DNA from: Orbaceae bacterium ESL0727
GTDB lineage: Bacteria > Pseudomonadota > Gammaproteobacteria > Enterobacterales > Orbaceae
Direction of reading: 5' to 3'
Assembly (NCBI GenBank): GCA_029433345.1
Contig: JAQTHY010000001.1
Coordinates: 496,001-560,000 of the forward strand
Length of the DNA stretch: 64,000 nucleotides
Below the pieces are notes generated by a model. It had not been told where the DNA came from. It searched no databases and worked only from the letters and a program-made list of their open reading frames with translations. Numbering within the stretch: position 1 is the stretch's first letter; every line of letters starts with the position of its first letter. Of the stretch, positions 44,221 to 54,306 are shown one piece after another. Both the position numbers and the translations under genes were made by a program.

Positions 44221-44799
44221 TTAATGTTGAGCGCCTTTAGCTGCACCAATTGGCAGAATAGTACGTCCAAATTGTTCATTAATTACTTCGGCCATTGCTA
44301 AATAAACAGCGCTTGCACCACAAATAATACCTTCAAATCCAGCAATATTAATGATCAAATGATTACCACAGATATTACCAATTGCCAACAAAACAAATAA
44401 AATCGTCAAACTCGCAAACACAAACTGTAATGCTCTATTTGCTTTCAATGTGCCAATAAACATAAATCCAGTAAAAATCCCCCATAATAGTAAGAAAATA
44501 CCGACAAATGTGGCATCGGTTGGCGCTGTTGCTGCCGATGTCGGTAAATACCAAATACCCACTAAGACAATCCAGAAGAAACCGTACGAAGTAAATGCTG
44601 TTGTGCCAAATGTGTTACCTTTTCTAAATTCTAAAATTCCAGCAATAACTTGCGCTAATCCACCATAAAATATTCCCATCGAGACAATTGCCGTCATAGC
44701 AGGAAAGAAGCCTGCATTGTGAATATTTAATAAAATCGTCGTCATACCAAATCCCATTAAACCAAGTGGACCTGGGTTAGCTAATTTTGTCTGTTCCAT
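44221..44799 (-). CDS. satP: Acetate/succinate transporter SatP
   Basis: AceTr (GPR1/FUN34/YaaH) inner-membrane protein carrying acetate and succinate with protons. The signature NPGPLGLMGFGMTTILLN occurs at residues 8-25, followed by six hydrophobic segments. 192 residues compared with 188 in E. coli. It lies divergently upstream of dnaK, broadly as in E. coli. Confidence 0.95.
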   Translation of the reverse strand: MEQTKLANPGPLGLMGFGMTTILLNIHNAGFFPAMTAIVSMGIFYGGLAQVIAGILEFRKGNTFGTTAFTSYGFFWIVLVGIWYLPTSAATAPTDATFVGIFLLLWGIFTGFMFIGTLKANRALQFVFASLTILFVLLAIGNICGNHLIINIAGFEGIICGASAVYLAMAEVINEQFGRTILPIGAAKGAQH

Positions 44800-44896
44800 A
44801 ATATCCTGCTAATAATAAATGCGTTAAATACAAAAGGTGCACATAATAAAGGGAGATAATCGCGCAAGCAAGACATAAAAAAAATTATTTCGCACC

Positions 44897-44924
44897 CTTG
44901 ATATTATTTATAACGATCCCATGT
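44897..44924 (+). promoter_or_regulatory. Sigma-32 heat-shock promoter of dnaK
   Basis: CTTGATA (44897-44903) followed 13 bases later by TCCCATGT (44917-44924) closely fits the RpoH consensus CTTGAA / CCCCATnT. The 16 bases CCTTGATATTATTTAT recur at 44971-44986, 75 bases downstream, but without a good -10 partner. Confidence 0.65.
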
Positions 44925-45037
44925 AGGTAATATAGTAAAACAACAAATTGTTTCCTTGCTAATATTGGTGCCTTGATATTATTTATTTAGGACTTATATG
45001 CATGGAGTAGAGACAGAATTTTAGGAGAGAAAAGATT

Positions 45038-46966
45038 ATGAGTAAAATTATCGGTATTGATTTAGGTACAACCAATTCATGTGTTGCCGTCATGGATCAT
45101 GGGCAAGCTAAAGTCATCGAAAATTCAGAAGGTGATCGTACAACACCATCCATTATTGCGTATACGCAAGGCGGTGAAGTCCTTGTTGGTCAACCTGCTA
45201 AACGTCAAGCCGTTACCAATCCACAAAATACATTATTTGCTATCAAACGTTTGATTGGTCGTCGTTATGATGATCCAGAAGTACAACGTGATGTTAGCAT
45301 CATGCCATATAAAATTGTTAAAGCAGATAATGGTGATGCCTGGGTTGAAGTAAAAGGTAAAAAAATTGCTCCACCACAAATTTCAGCTGAAGTATTAAAG
45401 AAAATGAAGAAAACCGCTGAAGATTATCTTGGTGAACCAGTAACAGAAGCGGTCATTACTGTACCTGCTTATTTTAACGATACGCAACGACAAGCAACCA
45501 AAGATGCCGGACGTATTGCAGGACTTGATGTTAAACGTATTATTAATGAACCAACCGCAGCAGCACTAGCTTACGGTTTGGATAAAGATGTAGGTAACCG
45601 TACGATTGCGGTTTATGACCTAGGTGGTGGTACATTTGATATCTCTATTATCGAAATCGATGAAGTGGATGGCGAAAAAACGTTTGAAGTATTGGCAACC
45701 AATGGTGATACCCATTTAGGTGGCGAAGATTTCGATTCACGTTTGATTAACTACTTGGTTGATGAATTTAAACGTGAACAACATTTTGATCTGAAAAATG
45801 ATCCGCTAGCCATGCAACGTTTGAAAGAAGCGGCAGAAAAAGCGAAGATTGAACTTTCTTCTGCTCAACAAACTGATATTAACTTACCGTATATCACAGC
45901 CGATGCAAGTGGACCAAAACATTTAAATATTAAAATCACCCGGGCAAAATTAGAATCATTAGTCGAAGATTTAGTTAAACGTACTATGGATCCTGTGAAA
46001 ACCGCATTGAAAGATGCTGGATTATCTGTATCAGATATTCAGGATGTGATTTTAGTCGGTGGACAAACACGTATGCCATTGGTACAAAAAGTGGTAGCAG
46101 ACTTCTTTGGTAAAGAACCACGTAAAGATGTTAACCCTGATGAAGCTGTCGCAATTGGTGCTGCTGTACAAGGTGGTGTACTGGGTGGTGATGTTAAAGA
46201 TGTCTTGTTACTTGACGTAACACCATTATCATTAGGTATCGAAACTATGGGTGGTGTCATGACTGTCTTGATTGAAAAAAACACCACTATTCCAACTAAA
46301 CATAGTCAGGTATTTTCGACAGCAGAAGATAATCAATCAGCCGTAACTATTCATGTACTACAAGGTGAACGTAAACGTGCTAGTGATAATAAATCATTAG
46401 GCCAATTTAATTTAGATGGTATCCAAGCAGCGCCACGTGGTTTACCACAAATCGAAGTGACCTTTGATATTGATGCCGACGGTATTTTGCATGTATCTGC
46501 CAAAGATAAAAATACAGGACGTGAACAAAATATCACTATTAAAGCATCATCTGGATTAACTGAAGATGAAATTAAGAAAATGGTCCATGACGCAGAAGCC
46601 AATGCTGATGCCGATCGTAAATTTGAGGAATTAGCTCAGTTACGTAACCAAGCTGATCATCTTGTTCATACAACACGTAAAGAACTAACTGAAGCAGGCG
46701 ATACATTATCAGCTGATGATAAAAAATCTATCGAAGAAGCCGTAAATGCATTAGAAACAGCTTCACGTGGTGAAGACAAAGATGAAATCCAAGCTAAACT
46801 CGATAACTTAACCAATGCATCTAAAAAATTACTTGAAGCTGCAGCACAAAAACAGGCTCAGGCAGGACAAGCTAATAGCCAAAGCCAAGCAGACAGTAAT
46901 TCAGCAGCACAAGATGATGATGTTGTCGATGCTGACTTTAAAGAAGTTGATGACGATAAGAAATAA
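45038..46966 (+). CDS. dnaK: Molecular chaperone DnaK (Hsp70)
   Basis: ATP-driven chaperone. Nucleotide-binding domain 1-~385 ([37 protein letters not shown]), the interdomain linker [13 protein letters not shown], substrate-binding beta domain and an alpha lid ending in the acidic EEVD-like tail [10 protein letters not shown]. 642 residues compared with 638 in E. coli. A GGAGAG ribosome site precedes the ATG. Works with dnaJ next door and grpE at 11.5 kb. Confidence 0.98.
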   Translation: MSKIIGIDLGTTNSCVAVMDHGQAKVIENSEGDRTTPSIIAYTQGGEVLVGQPAKRQAVTNPQNTLFAIKRLIGRRYDDPEVQRDVSIMPYKIVKADNGDAWVEVKGKKIAPPQISAEVLKKMKKTAEDYLGEPVTEAVITVPAYFNDTQRQATKDAGRIAGLDVKRIINEPTAAALAYGLDKDVGNRTIAVYDLGGGTFDISIIEIDEVDGEKTFEVLATNGDTHLGGEDFDSRLINYLVDEFKREQHFDLKNDPLAMQRLKEAAEKAKIELSSAQQTDINLPYITADASGPKHLNIKITRAKLESLVEDLVKRTMDPVKTALKDAGLSVSDIQDVILVGGQTRMPLVQKVVADFFGKEPRKDVNPDEAVAIGAAVQGGVLGGDVKDVLLLDVTPLSLGIETMGGVMTVLIEKNTTIPTKHSQVFSTAEDNQSAVTIHVLQGERKRASDNKSLGQFNLDGIQAAPRGLPQIEVTFDIDADGILHVSAKDKNTGREQNITIKASSGLTEDEIKKMVHDAEANADADRKFEELAQLRNQADHLVHTTRKELTEAGDTLSADDKKSIEEAVNALETASRGEDKDEIQAKLDNLTNASKKLLEAAAQKQAQAGQANSQSQADSNSAAQDDDVVDADFKEVDDDKK

Positions 46967-47036
46967 TCATGTACTGATATAAAATGGTATTTTTAGCAGA
47001 GTTATTTCAACTAGCTTGAAAAGAAGAACCACATAA

Positions 47037-47065
47037 AACGGGCGAGGGGCAACTCAAGCCCGTTT
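47037..47065 (+). other. Hairpin between dnaK and dnaJ
   Basis: AAACGGGC (47037-47044) pairs with GCCCGTTT (47058-47065), with an inner GAG/CTC. No U-tract follows, so partial attenuation or mRNA processing between dnaK and dnaJ is more likely than full termination. The gap between the two genes is 230 bases, longer than in E. coli. Confidence 0.55.
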
Positions 47066-47196
47066 AGTTGTTTATATTCGTTACCTTTTGACAAGATAAA
47101 ATGGCTCTGTTAGCCACAACCAAAGGGTTCGAGAAAAGAATAATCGTTAAAAAATCACTTAATTTATAATGATAATCCACAAAAAATAGGTTCAAT

Positions 47197-48345
47197 ATGG
47201 CAAAGAAAGATTATTATGAAGTATTAGGTATCAATAAAGATGCCGATGAACGTGAGATAAAAAAAGCCTATAAACGCCTTGCCATGAAATATCATCCTGA
47301 TAAAAATCAGGATAATAAGGCTGAAGCTGAAGAAAAGTTTAAAGAGGTCAAAGAGGCCTACGAAATTTTAAACGATCCTGAAAAAAAAGCGGCTTATGAT
47401 CAATATGGTCATGCGGCATTTGAGCAAGGTAACGCTGGCGCAGGTGCTCGTGGATATAGCGGTGGCTCATTCGATGATATTTTTAGCCAATTTAATGGCG
47501 GTTCGTTTGATGATATATTTAGCCAATTTGGTGGTCGTGGGCGTGCGCAAGCAGCAGCTACACGTGGCAATGATCTTCAATATACGATTTCGTTATCGTT
47601 AGAAGAAGCAGCAACCGGTGTGACGAAACAGATAAAAGTACCAACTTGGACAACCTGTGATGTTTGCCATGGGCAAGGAACCAAAAAAGCGTCTGATATC
47701 GAAACATGTACGTTATGTCATGGTTCAGGTGTGGTACAGATGCAACAAGGATTTTTTGCTGTACAACAAGAATGTCCTACCTGCCATGGTCGCGGTAAAA
47801 TAATTAAGAATCCATGTCCAAAATGTCACGGCGAAGGGCGAGTACAAAAAACCAAAACTCTATCCGTCACTATTCCAGCAGGTGTAGATACCGGTAATCG
47901 TATTCGTTTAAGTGGTGAAGGTGAAGCAGGACGAAATGGAGCACCAGCTGGTGATCTCTATGTGCAGGTGCAAGTTAAACCAAATCCAATTTTTGAACGC
48001 GATGGTGTTAATCTACATTGTGAAATTCCAATTAATATCGCTATTGCGGCATTAGGTGGCGAAGTCGAAGTCCCAACACTGAGTGGCAAGGTTAGCTTAA
48101 AAATCCCGAGTGAAACACAAACAGGGAAAACCTTCCGTTTGCGTGGTAAAGGTATCAAATCGTTACGAGGCGGTACAATGGGTGATCTCTATTGTCATGC
48201 CCTTGTGGAAACACCCGTTAATTTGACTAGCAAACAAAAACAGTTATTGAAGGAATTGGGCGAAAGTTTAAGTGCAGACAAAAATGCCAAACATAGTCCG
48301 AAGCAAAAAAGTTTCTTAGATAAAATGAAGAAGTTTTTTGGATAA
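47197..48345 (+). CDS. dnaJ: Co-chaperone DnaJ (Hsp40)
   Basis: Type I DnaJ. J domain (residues 1-70) with HPD in KYHPDKNQ; Gly/Phe-rich linker; zinc domain with four CxxCxGxG repeats ([32 protein letters not shown], about 147-205); C-terminal peptide-binding domains. The G/F linker contains a direct duplication of [11 protein letters not shown]. 382 residues compared with 376 in E. coli. Confidence 0.97.
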   Translation: MAKKDYYEVLGINKDADEREIKKAYKRLAMKYHPDKNQDNKAEAEEKFKEVKEAYEILNDPEKKAAYDQYGHAAFEQGNAGAGARGYSGGSFDDIFSQFNGGSFDDIFSQFGGRGRAQAAATRGNDLQYTISLSLEEAATGVTKQIKVPTWTTCDVCHGQGTKKASDIETCTLCHGSGVVQMQQGFFAVQQECPTCHGRGKIIKNPCPKCHGEGRVQKTKTLSVTIPAGVDTGNRIRLSGEGEAGRNGAPAGDLYVQVQVKPNPIFERDGVNLHCEIPINIAIAALGGEVEVPTLSGKVSLKIPSETQTGKTFRLRGKGIKSLRGGTMGDLYCHALVETPVNLTSKQKQLLKELGESLSADKNAKHSPKQKSFLDKMKKFFG

Positions 48346-48378
48346 GCTGAAAGTTTTTTGAGATAAGTATTAATTTCT

Positions 48379-48398
48379 CCGCCGACGGATGTCGGCGG
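48379..48398 (-). other. GC-rich hairpin at the 3' end of the rpsP operon
   Basis: CCGCCGAC (48379-48386) pairs with GTCGGCGG (48391-48398) over a GGAT loop. It lies between the convergent dnaJ and rplS. The U-tract is poor on both strands, so it may be a stabilising 3' structure or a weak terminator. Confidence 0.55.
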
Positions 48399-48409
48399 GA
48401 AGAAGTAGC

Positions 48410-48760
48410 CTAATTAAGGCGTTCTTTAATACGTGCAGCTTTACCACGAAGTTCGCGTAAGTAGTAAAGTTTAGCTTGACGTACTTGGCCGCGACGTTTC
48501 ACAGTAATAGAATCGATGATTGGTGAATAGGTTTGGAAAACACGTTCTACACCTTCGCCGTTAGAGATCTTACGAACAGTGAATGAAGAATGTAAACCAC
48601 GGTTACGGATCGCAACAACAATACCTTCATATGCTTGAAGACGTTTTTTATTGCCTTCAACAACCCATACTTTAACTTCGACAGTATCACTTGGTCGAAA
48701 AGCTGGGATTTCTTTTTTCATTTGTTCTTGTTCTAATTGCTGAATAATTGCATTTTTCAT
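48410..48760 (-). CDS. rplS: 50S ribosomal protein L19
   Basis: 116-residue L19, contacts the 30S-50S interface. Contains [20 protein letters not shown] and [23 protein letters not shown] as split signatures. Last gene of rpsP-rimM-trmD-rplS, 33 bases after trmD. Confidence 0.98.
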   Translation of the reverse strand: MKNAIIQQLEQEQMKKEIPAFRPSDTVEVKVWVVEGNKKRLQAYEGIVVAIRNRGLHSSFTVRKISNGEGVERVFQTYSPIIDSITVKRRGQVRQAKLYYLRELRGKAARIKERLN

Positions 48761-48793
48761 AATATTATCTCATTAACTAGTTACACTGAAATT

Positions 48794-49546
48794 TTAGTCT
48801 TGCTGTTTATTGTTATATTCCTGTTGGAATTCAACTAATAAACAGTGTTCCTCATCAGTCAGAGCTAGATTTGCCAGAAGATCTTCTCTTCTTAACCAAG
48901 TTCGTCCTAGTGACTGTTTCAATCGCCAGCGACGAATTTCTTTATGGTGACCAGACATTAATACGTCAGGTACCGCCATATTATCTAACACCTCAGGTCG
49001 TGTATAGTGTGGGTAATCAAGCAAACCATTAACAAAAGAATCCTCTTGTGCCGAGTCTTCATGATGTAACACGCCAGGAATAAACCTTGCTAATGCGTCA
49101 ATCATTGTCATTGCAGGTAGCTCACCACCACTTAACACATAATCACCTACTGACCATTCTTCATCAATCTCAGTCTGGATTACGCGTTCATCTATACCTT
49201 CATATCGCCCACAAATTAGAATCAACTTCTTATTTTGGGATAATTCGCAAACACCTTGTTGGTTTAATTTGCGACCTTGCGGAGATAGATAAATTACTTT
49301 TGTATCTTCACCTATTGTTGCTTTTGCTGCATGAATCGCGTCACGTAACGGCTGTACCATCATCAGCATGCCGGGACCGCCGCCATAAGGCCTATCATCG
49401 ACAGTCTTATGCTTATCATGCGTAAAATCACGCGGGTTCCAATACACTATGTCTAACAATCCGTTTTTAACTGCTCGACCTGTCACACCGTAATGAGTAA
49501 TTGCTTGGAACATTTCTGGGAAAAGGCTAATAATGCCAATTCGCAT
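48794..49546 (-). CDS. trmD: tRNA (guanine-N1-)-methyltransferase TrmD
   Basis: Methylates G37 next to the anticodon to keep frame. SPOUT-fold trefoil knot motifs [13 protein letters not shown] and [16 protein letters not shown], plus [12 protein letters not shown]. 250 residues (E. coli 255). In the conserved operon between rimM and rplS. Confidence 0.98.
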   Translation of the reverse strand: MRIGIISLFPEMFQAITHYGVTGRAVKNGLLDIVYWNPRDFTHDKHKTVDDRPYGGGPGMLMMVQPLRDAIHAAKATIGEDTKVIYLSPQGRKLNQQGVCELSQNKKLILICGRYEGIDERVIQTEIDEEWSVGDYVLSGGELPAMTMIDALARFIPGVLHHEDSAQEDSFVNGLLDYPHYTRPEVLDNMAVPDVLMSGHHKEIRRWRLKQSLGRTWLRREDLLANLALTDEEHCLLVEFQQEYNNKQQD

Positions 49547-49583
49547 ACTCTCACCTTCTTATTACTAATTCATAAATGACTCA

Positions 49584-50111
49584 TCAAAAAGCAGGATCCC
49601 AATCGACTTCAATCATCTTTGCCGAAAGATCAACTTTTTTAATGAATTGCTCTTCGACAAAAGGAATCAAACGTTCTGTTGCTCCAAATGCATCTTTTAG
49701 ATTCGCTTTTACTACCAACACATCATTAGAACCGGTTTCGAGAAGCTCAGTTACCTGACCTAAATCATAACCGTTTACTGTTTTCACTCGACAGCCTATC
49801 AGATCTTTCCAGTAAAAATCACCATCACTGAGTTCTGGCAAATTTCCTGAATCGACATACACTTCACTATTCGTTAATGTGTTAGCCGCATCACGATCAT
49901 CAATACCTTTAAGTTTCACCAGCATGTCTTGATTATGTGGCTTATAGCTTTCTACAACAACTTCCCGCCATATACCCATTTGTTGGATATACCAAGGGGC
50001 ATAGTCAAAAATAGTTTCCGGAGACTCTGTAAACGAAAAAATCCTGAGCCATCCACGAATTCCGTAGCTGGAACCAAACTTACCTACGACAATCAGATTC
50101 TCAGTATTCAT
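49584..50111 (-). CDS. rimM: 16S rRNA processing protein RimM
   Basis: Assembly factor for the 30S head. N-terminal RimM domain ([20 protein letters not shown]) and C-terminal PRC barrel ([16 protein letters not shown]...[13 protein letters not shown]). 175 residues, near E. coli (182). Second gene of the operon. Confidence 0.97.
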   Translation of the reverse strand: MNTENLIVVGKFGSSYGIRGWLRIFSFTESPETIFDYAPWYIQQMGIWREVVVESYKPHNQDMLVKLKGIDDRDAANTLTNSEVYVDSGNLPELSDGDFYWKDLIGCRVKTVNGYDLGQVTELLETGSNDVLVVKANLKDAFGATERLIPFVEEQFIKKVDLSAKMIEVDWDPAF

Positions 50112-50189
50112 CTTATTACAGCACTATTTTTAGTTACTTAATTTTTAACAAACGTCTACTTAATTAGTGATCAATTTAATGCACTAATA

Positions 50190-50438
50190 TTAAGCAGCTT
50201 TTTGTACTTGTTTGATCAATGAACTAACACGATCAGAAACAGTTGCACCCAAACCAACCCAATGATTTACGCGATCAAGATCTAAACGTAATTCTTCGGC
50301 TTTACCGCGCGCAATTGGATTAAAAAAGCCAATACGTTCAATAAAACGACCATCACGTGGGTTACGGCTATCAGTAACAACTACTTGATAAAATGGGCGT
50401 TTTTTAGAACCGCCGCGACTTAAACGAATAGTTACCAT
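50190..50438 (-). CDS. rpsP: 30S ribosomal protein S16
   Basis: 82-residue S16 with start [18 protein letters not shown] and ERIGFFNP. First gene of the operon, 78 bases before rimM. Confidence 0.98.
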   Translation of the reverse strand: MVTIRLSRGGSKKRPFYQVVVTDSRNPRDGRFIERIGFFNPIARGKAEELRLDLDRVNHWVGLGATVSDRVSSLIKQVQKAA

Positions 50439-50800
50439 AATATCCTCTTAAATTAAAATGTTCTTTTTTCTATCCAACATGGACAAATTAAAAGCCCAAG
50501 AATTATACTCTTTTTAGCTAAAAGTGCAATGACTCTTTCGGGCAGATATCCGTTACCATTCAATATGATATTTATTTGTAGACAAGTTGCCCGCAAAGAT
50601 GCCAATAACTTGTTAGCACGGAAAAAAGATTTAGAAAATTTACTTTTATAACTCATTCTTTTTTCGTGATTCATCGCAAAAAATCGCTATAACATCGCTG
50701 TATTGCTTAGATTTTAGGCAATAATTCAGCGTAACAGGTATATACTCCCATAGCATAAATGTGGATAATGAACGATATTTTGACAAAAGGATGCCTGACT
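50439..50800. other. Non-coding gap between rpsP and the HAD phosphatase
   Basis: Contains the divergent promoters. CGTTACCATTCAA at 50551-50563 resembles CGTTACCCTTCAA at 35220-35232 and CGTTACCCTTTAA at 10441-10453, a possible minor dispersed motif. No gene is supported. Confidence 0.4.
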
Positions 50801-51613
50801 ATGTATAAATTGATTGCCTGTGATTTAGATGAAACCTTACTTGATGACCAGAAAAATGTTCCTGAAGCTAATCGCCAAGCCATTAAGCAGGTTACTGCAC
50901 AAGGTGTGAAATTTGTACCAACAACTGGGCGAGGCTTTACTTCTGTGCAAAATACATTGCAGGAAATTGGCTTAGCTAAGCAACCTGATGAATATGTTAT
51001 CTCATTCAATGGTGGCATTATTACCGAAAACGCAGAGAATAAAATTCTTTCTTGCCATGGAATTTCTTTTGATCAAGCTAAAACTGTTTTTGATATTGGA
51101 TTACAACATAATGTTTATATGCATATTTTTTCATTAGAAAATAATTATATGTACAATTTCCCTACTTTTGAAAAACAGTATTTACGTAATCGAATCCATG
51201 ACTATGTAGAGATTTCACCAGAAACGTTTACTTCATTAAAAAATGAACATTTTATTAAGGTGATTTTTGGTTGCGAAAATTTTCGCTTATTGCAAGATAT
51301 TGAAAGAACGTTACCTGATGAAATCAGATCACAATATGCCATTAGTTTTTCATCTAATCGTTACTTAGAATTTAATCAAAAGGGTGTTACCAAAGGCGAA
51401 GGTATTACGCGACTCGCCCAAAAGTTAGGTATGACACTGGATAATGTCATTGCGATTGGTGATAACAATAATGATATTCCGATGTTGCGCAAAGCAGGAT
51501 TTTCGGCCGCGGTACAAAACGCCACCGATGAAGTCAAAAAAGAGGTCGATTACGTCTGCCAAGCAACCAATAACCAATCTGCTGTTGCCGAGGTCATTAA
51601 GAAATTCTTCTAA
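50801..51613 (+). CDS. HAD-superfamily (Cof-type) sugar phosphatase
   Basis: Cof/YidA-like hydrolase probably acting on sugar phosphates. Motif I is CDLDETLLD at residues 7-15, motif II TGRGF, and motifs III/IV appear as KGEGITRLA and GDNNNDIPML near residue 223. A C2-type cap lies between. The ATG at 50801 follows AAAGGA and fits the family; a longer start at 50759 is unlikely. Next to PTS genes, it could dephosphorylate hexose phosphates. Confidence 0.9.
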   Translation: MYKLIACDLDETLLDDQKNVPEANRQAIKQVTAQGVKFVPTTGRGFTSVQNTLQEIGLAKQPDEYVISFNGGIITENAENKILSCHGISFDQAKTVFDIGLQHNVYMHIFSLENNYMYNFPTFEKQYLRNRIHDYVEISPETFTSLKNEHFIKVIFGCENFRLLQDIERTLPDEIRSQYAISFSSNRYLEFNQKGVTKGEGITRLAQKLGMTLDNVIAIGDNNNDIPMLRKAGFSAAVQNATDEVKKEVDYVCQATNNQSAVAEVIKKFF

Positions 51614-51762
51614 TTGATCATATCGCTATTGCCGATACGTTAACAATCCCCGCTGGGTGGTAATCGGGCAACATTCCATCATCCCTTATCTACTGCTACA
51701 TCGAGCTGAAAACAGTCAGTAAAATGTAGCAAAAGTGGGCTTTTAGCATTTAATGATCAGTA

Positions 51763-52137
51763 TTAATCACGCGCTTTCTTTTTCACGATAGCTCTTTTTA
51801 ATACGTCAAAAAAGCCTAATGATCTTACCATTTTTTGACTATCGATATAAACGCGAATAGCCTTTAGCACTTTTTTAGGCTCTTTTGACGAGAACGTAAA
51901 CGTGCCATTTTGCTTAGTCTGAATAGCATAACGTGGAATCCAACGCCCACCTAATAGCACTGATGCTGTCACAAACTCAACTTCACTCCATGGAATTTGG
52001 ATATACTTACGCATATCACGTTTATGATAAAACTCAAAGGCTTTATCTCCAATCATAATTTGACCATATTCAGCAAAACCAACAAATGCGGTTGCTTTAA
52101 TGGTTAAATCAACTTTGGTATTTAAAGATTGTACCAT
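51763..52137 (-). CDS. manO: ManO-type DUF956 protein
   Basis: DUF956 family, usually the last gene of mannose PTS operons in lactic acid bacteria and probably regulatory or accessory. From ATG 52137 it starts MVQSLNTKVDLTIKA and has KFIQIPW-like YIQIPWSEV, GGRWIPRYAIQT and GTFTFSSKEPKKV, all characteristic. About 124 residues. An earlier in-frame start at 52167 is weaker. It shares strand with manZ but is separated from it by a hairpin and repeat copy R6. Confidence 0.88.
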   Translation of the reverse strand: MVQSLNTKVDLTIKATAFVGFAEYGQIMIGDKAFEFYHKRDMRKYIQIPWSEVEFVTASVLLGGRWIPRYAIQTKQNGTFTFSSKEPKKVLKAIRVYIDSQKMVRSLGFFDVLKRAIVKKKARD

Positions 52138-52434
52138 GCTAACACTCATTACCGTTAAAAATCGCATGCACTACTTATTATCATTTAATGCGGGTGATTT
52201 TATCTTAAATTCAACTATTACGTCGACTTTTATCGGCCGCTGTAAAAGTGAGACAAATTTTATATGATTCCGTTTTATAACACATGCTTTCGTTATTGCT
52301 TATTGGGAGAAAAGCGCAGATATGATTTATCATAACCAAGTGATAACAGCTTTTCACTGCTGCCAAGAAAACGATAATACGATGTTTCAGCAATGAGCAC
52401 AGTAAATTTACCTAATATGATCAATATAAATAAA

Positions 52435-52480
52435 TCAAAACAGCGATAAGTTTGTCGTTAATTCACCATCGCTGTTTTGA
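52435..52480 (-). terminator. Terminator-like hairpin after manZ
   Basis: TCAAAACAGCGAT (52435-52447) and ATCGCTGTTTTGA (52468-52480) are perfectly complementary over 13 bases with a 20-base loop. On the minus strand it lies 52 bases past the manZ stop and leads into a TTTTGA tract. Its right arm overlaps the start of R6. Confidence 0.65.
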
Positions 52481-52508
52481 CATAAACGTATAGTAGTTCT
52501 GAAACATC
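52475..52508 (-). repeat. Dispersed ~40-bp repeat, copy R6
   Basis: TTTTGACATAAACG, then TATAGTAG, then TTCTGAAACATC. It is the same orientation as R7 (56632-56668) and, with it, brackets manZYX and murQ (about 4.1 kb). It separates manZ from manO. Confidence 0.9.
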
Positions 52509-52531
52509 GTTATAAGAATATACAGCTGTTT

Positions 52532-53467
52532 TTATAAAAGACCAATCACATGGCCTACAATACCAACCACAAATAGACCAATGATGATAACAATTGGTGA
52601 TACTTTCTTACGTAATAACCACATACAGAAAAAAGTTAATAGTAATGGTACCAATCCAGGAATTAATTGATCCAAATTATTTTGCAATGTAGTGACCTTT
52701 TCTTGAGTCAGTGATAGACCACTTTGCAATTGCGCTAATGCTTTTTGGATACCTTCAGCACCTACTGGTAATGAATTCCAATCAATATAAGCCCCATGAT
52801 CCAATTTAACCGTGGACACAACTGGCTGGAATTTAATCGATACCCACCTTTGCACCAATGCCGCTAGGACAAACATCCCTAAAATAGAGGCACCTTTTGT
52901 GATTTTTTGGAGTAAACCGCCAGATAGATTATCCGTAATTCTAGAACCGGTACGGTAACCAAATTCTTGGGTATACCACATAAAGCCCCAACGAATAATA
53001 TTCCATAATAAAAAGAATAAAATTGGCCCAAGTACATTGCCACCTAATGCTAATGAAGCACCTAAAGCGCCTAACATTGGTCGAACAGTAAACCAGAATA
53101 CCGGATCACCCACACCGGCTAACGGTCCCATCATCCCCACTTTTACACCTTGAATGGCCACATTATCAACAGATGCACCATTAGCACGTTCTTCTTCCAG
53201 AGCTAAGGTCACACCAAAAACAGGTGAAGCTAAGTAAGGGTGAGTATTAAAAAACTCGAGATGGCGTTTTAAAGCAGCAGATCGATCTTCTTTAGTTGTA
53301 TATAATTTTTTAATAGCAGGGATCATCGCATAGACCCAACCGCCATTTTGCATACGTTCATAGTTCCAAGAACCTTGTAAAAATGTTGAACGCCATGCCA
53401 CGGCGAGACGATCCTTTTTAGTTAATTGGATTCGATTACTGTTATTTACTTGCATATTATCTGTCAT
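52532..53467 (-). CDS. manZ: Mannose-family PTS component IID
   Basis: IID subunit of a mannose-type PTS channel. Starts MTDNMQV after GGGGAGAG; core SWNYERMQNGGWVYAMIPAIKKLY and GPLAGVGDPVFWFTVRP are typical, with C-terminal hydrophobic segments. About 311 residues; E. coli ManZ is 283-286, and the insertion with WNSLPVGAEG matches the Lactobacillus form. Third gene of manXYZ. Confidence 0.93.
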   Translation of the reverse strand: MTDNMQVNNSNRIQLTKKDRLAVAWRSTFLQGSWNYERMQNGGWVYAMIPAIKKLYTTKEDRSAALKRHLEFFNTHPYLASPVFGVTLALEEERANGASVDNVAIQGVKVGMMGPLAGVGDPVFWFTVRPMLGALGASLALGGNVLGPILFFLLWNIIRWGFMWYTQEFGYRTGSRITDNLSGGLLQKITKGASILGMFVLAALVQRWVSIKFQPVVSTVKLDHGAYIDWNSLPVGAEGIQKALAQLQSGLSLTQEKVTTLQNNLDQLIPGLVPLLLTFFCMWLLRKKVSPIVIIIGLFVVGIVGHVIGLL

Positions 53468-53484
53468 TTTATCTCTCCCCACTC

Positions 53485-54285
53485 TTAGTAATCATTCAAA
53501 ATATCATCGAGTGGATCACCTTTATTACCACCGTTAGATGAATTGCCACGTTCTGACAGGTTTAAATAGATTAATGCTAATGCAATACCTAATGCACCCA
53601 ACGCGATCAAGGTCAATTGAGAAATCGCTGCAACAACAAAACCGATAATAAAAAATGGCCAGACTTCGCGATTTGCCATCATGTTAATGACCATCGCATA
53701 ACCCACTGCTACCACCATACCACCACCAATAGCCATACCGGCAGTCAACCATTGTGGCATCGAATTTAATGCATCTTTTACTGCTTCTGCTGGAATAAAT
53801 AATAATGCTGCGGCAGGAATAGCAATACGCAAGCCTTGCAAGCAGAGACAAAAAATTTGTAAAAATTCAATACGGCGAATATTGCCTTGTTCAGCTGCCG
53901 CATCCATCATATGGACCAATGGTACAGCAATAGTTCGCACAATCATTGTTAAGAATAATCCGGCAACAGCTAAAGGAATCGCGACTGCAATTGCAGTGGC
54001 AACACCCGATACTCCTTGCCCGCCGAGGACAAGAATAATCGCTGAAGCTACCGACGCTAATGCTGCATCAGGCGCTACTGCTGCACCGATATTTGCCCAA
54101 CCTAGCGCAATCATCTGTAAAGATCCACCCAAAACTACCCCTGCTTCTAAATTACCTGTAACAAGGCCAATTAGCGAACAGGCTACTAAAGGTTGATGAA
54201 ATTGGAATTGATCCAAAATACCTTCCATACCTGCTAGAAAGGCAACCACTATCACTAAAAGGATAGCTACAATCGATAACGTCAT
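53485..54285 (-). CDS. manY: Mannose-family PTS component IIC
   Basis: Membrane channel subunit IIC with about seven hydrophobic segments. It contains GVVLGGSLQMIALGWANIGAA, GQGVSGVATAIAVA-type motifs and a C-terminal Gly/Asn-rich extension ending DPLDDILNDY, a tail typical of lactic-acid-bacterium IIC-Man and absent from E. coli ManY. 266 residues. Ends 17 bases before manZ. Confidence 0.94.
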   Translation of the reverse strand: MTLSIVAILLVIVVAFLAGMEGILDQFQFHQPLVACSLIGLVTGNLEAGVVLGGSLQMIALGWANIGAAVAPDAALASVASAIILVLGGQGVSGVATAIAVAIPLAVAGLFLTMIVRTIAVPLVHMMDAAAEQGNIRRIEFLQIFCLCLQGLRIAIPAAALLFIPAEAVKDALNSMPQWLTAGMAIGGGMVVAVGYAMVINMMANREVWPFFIIGFVVAAISQLTLIALGALGIALALIYLNLSERGNSSNGGNKGDPLDDILNDY

Positions 54286-54306
54286 AATATAACCCCTTAA
54301 TTAAAA

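Larger units (their letters stand above)
52138..52531. other. Gap between manZ and manO
   Basis: Contains the left arm GTGATTTTATCTTAAATTCA at 52194 (similar to 42238), the 13-bp terminator-like inverted repeat at 52435-52480 and repeat copy R6. No gene is supported. In lactic acid bacteria manO normally follows manZ directly, so this gap looks inserted. Confidence 0.5.

Noticed and set aside
52381-52392. GATGTTTCAGCA as an eighth copy of the dispersed repeat
   Set aside because: Only the first ten bases match, with no second arm; expected by chance in AT-rich DNA.
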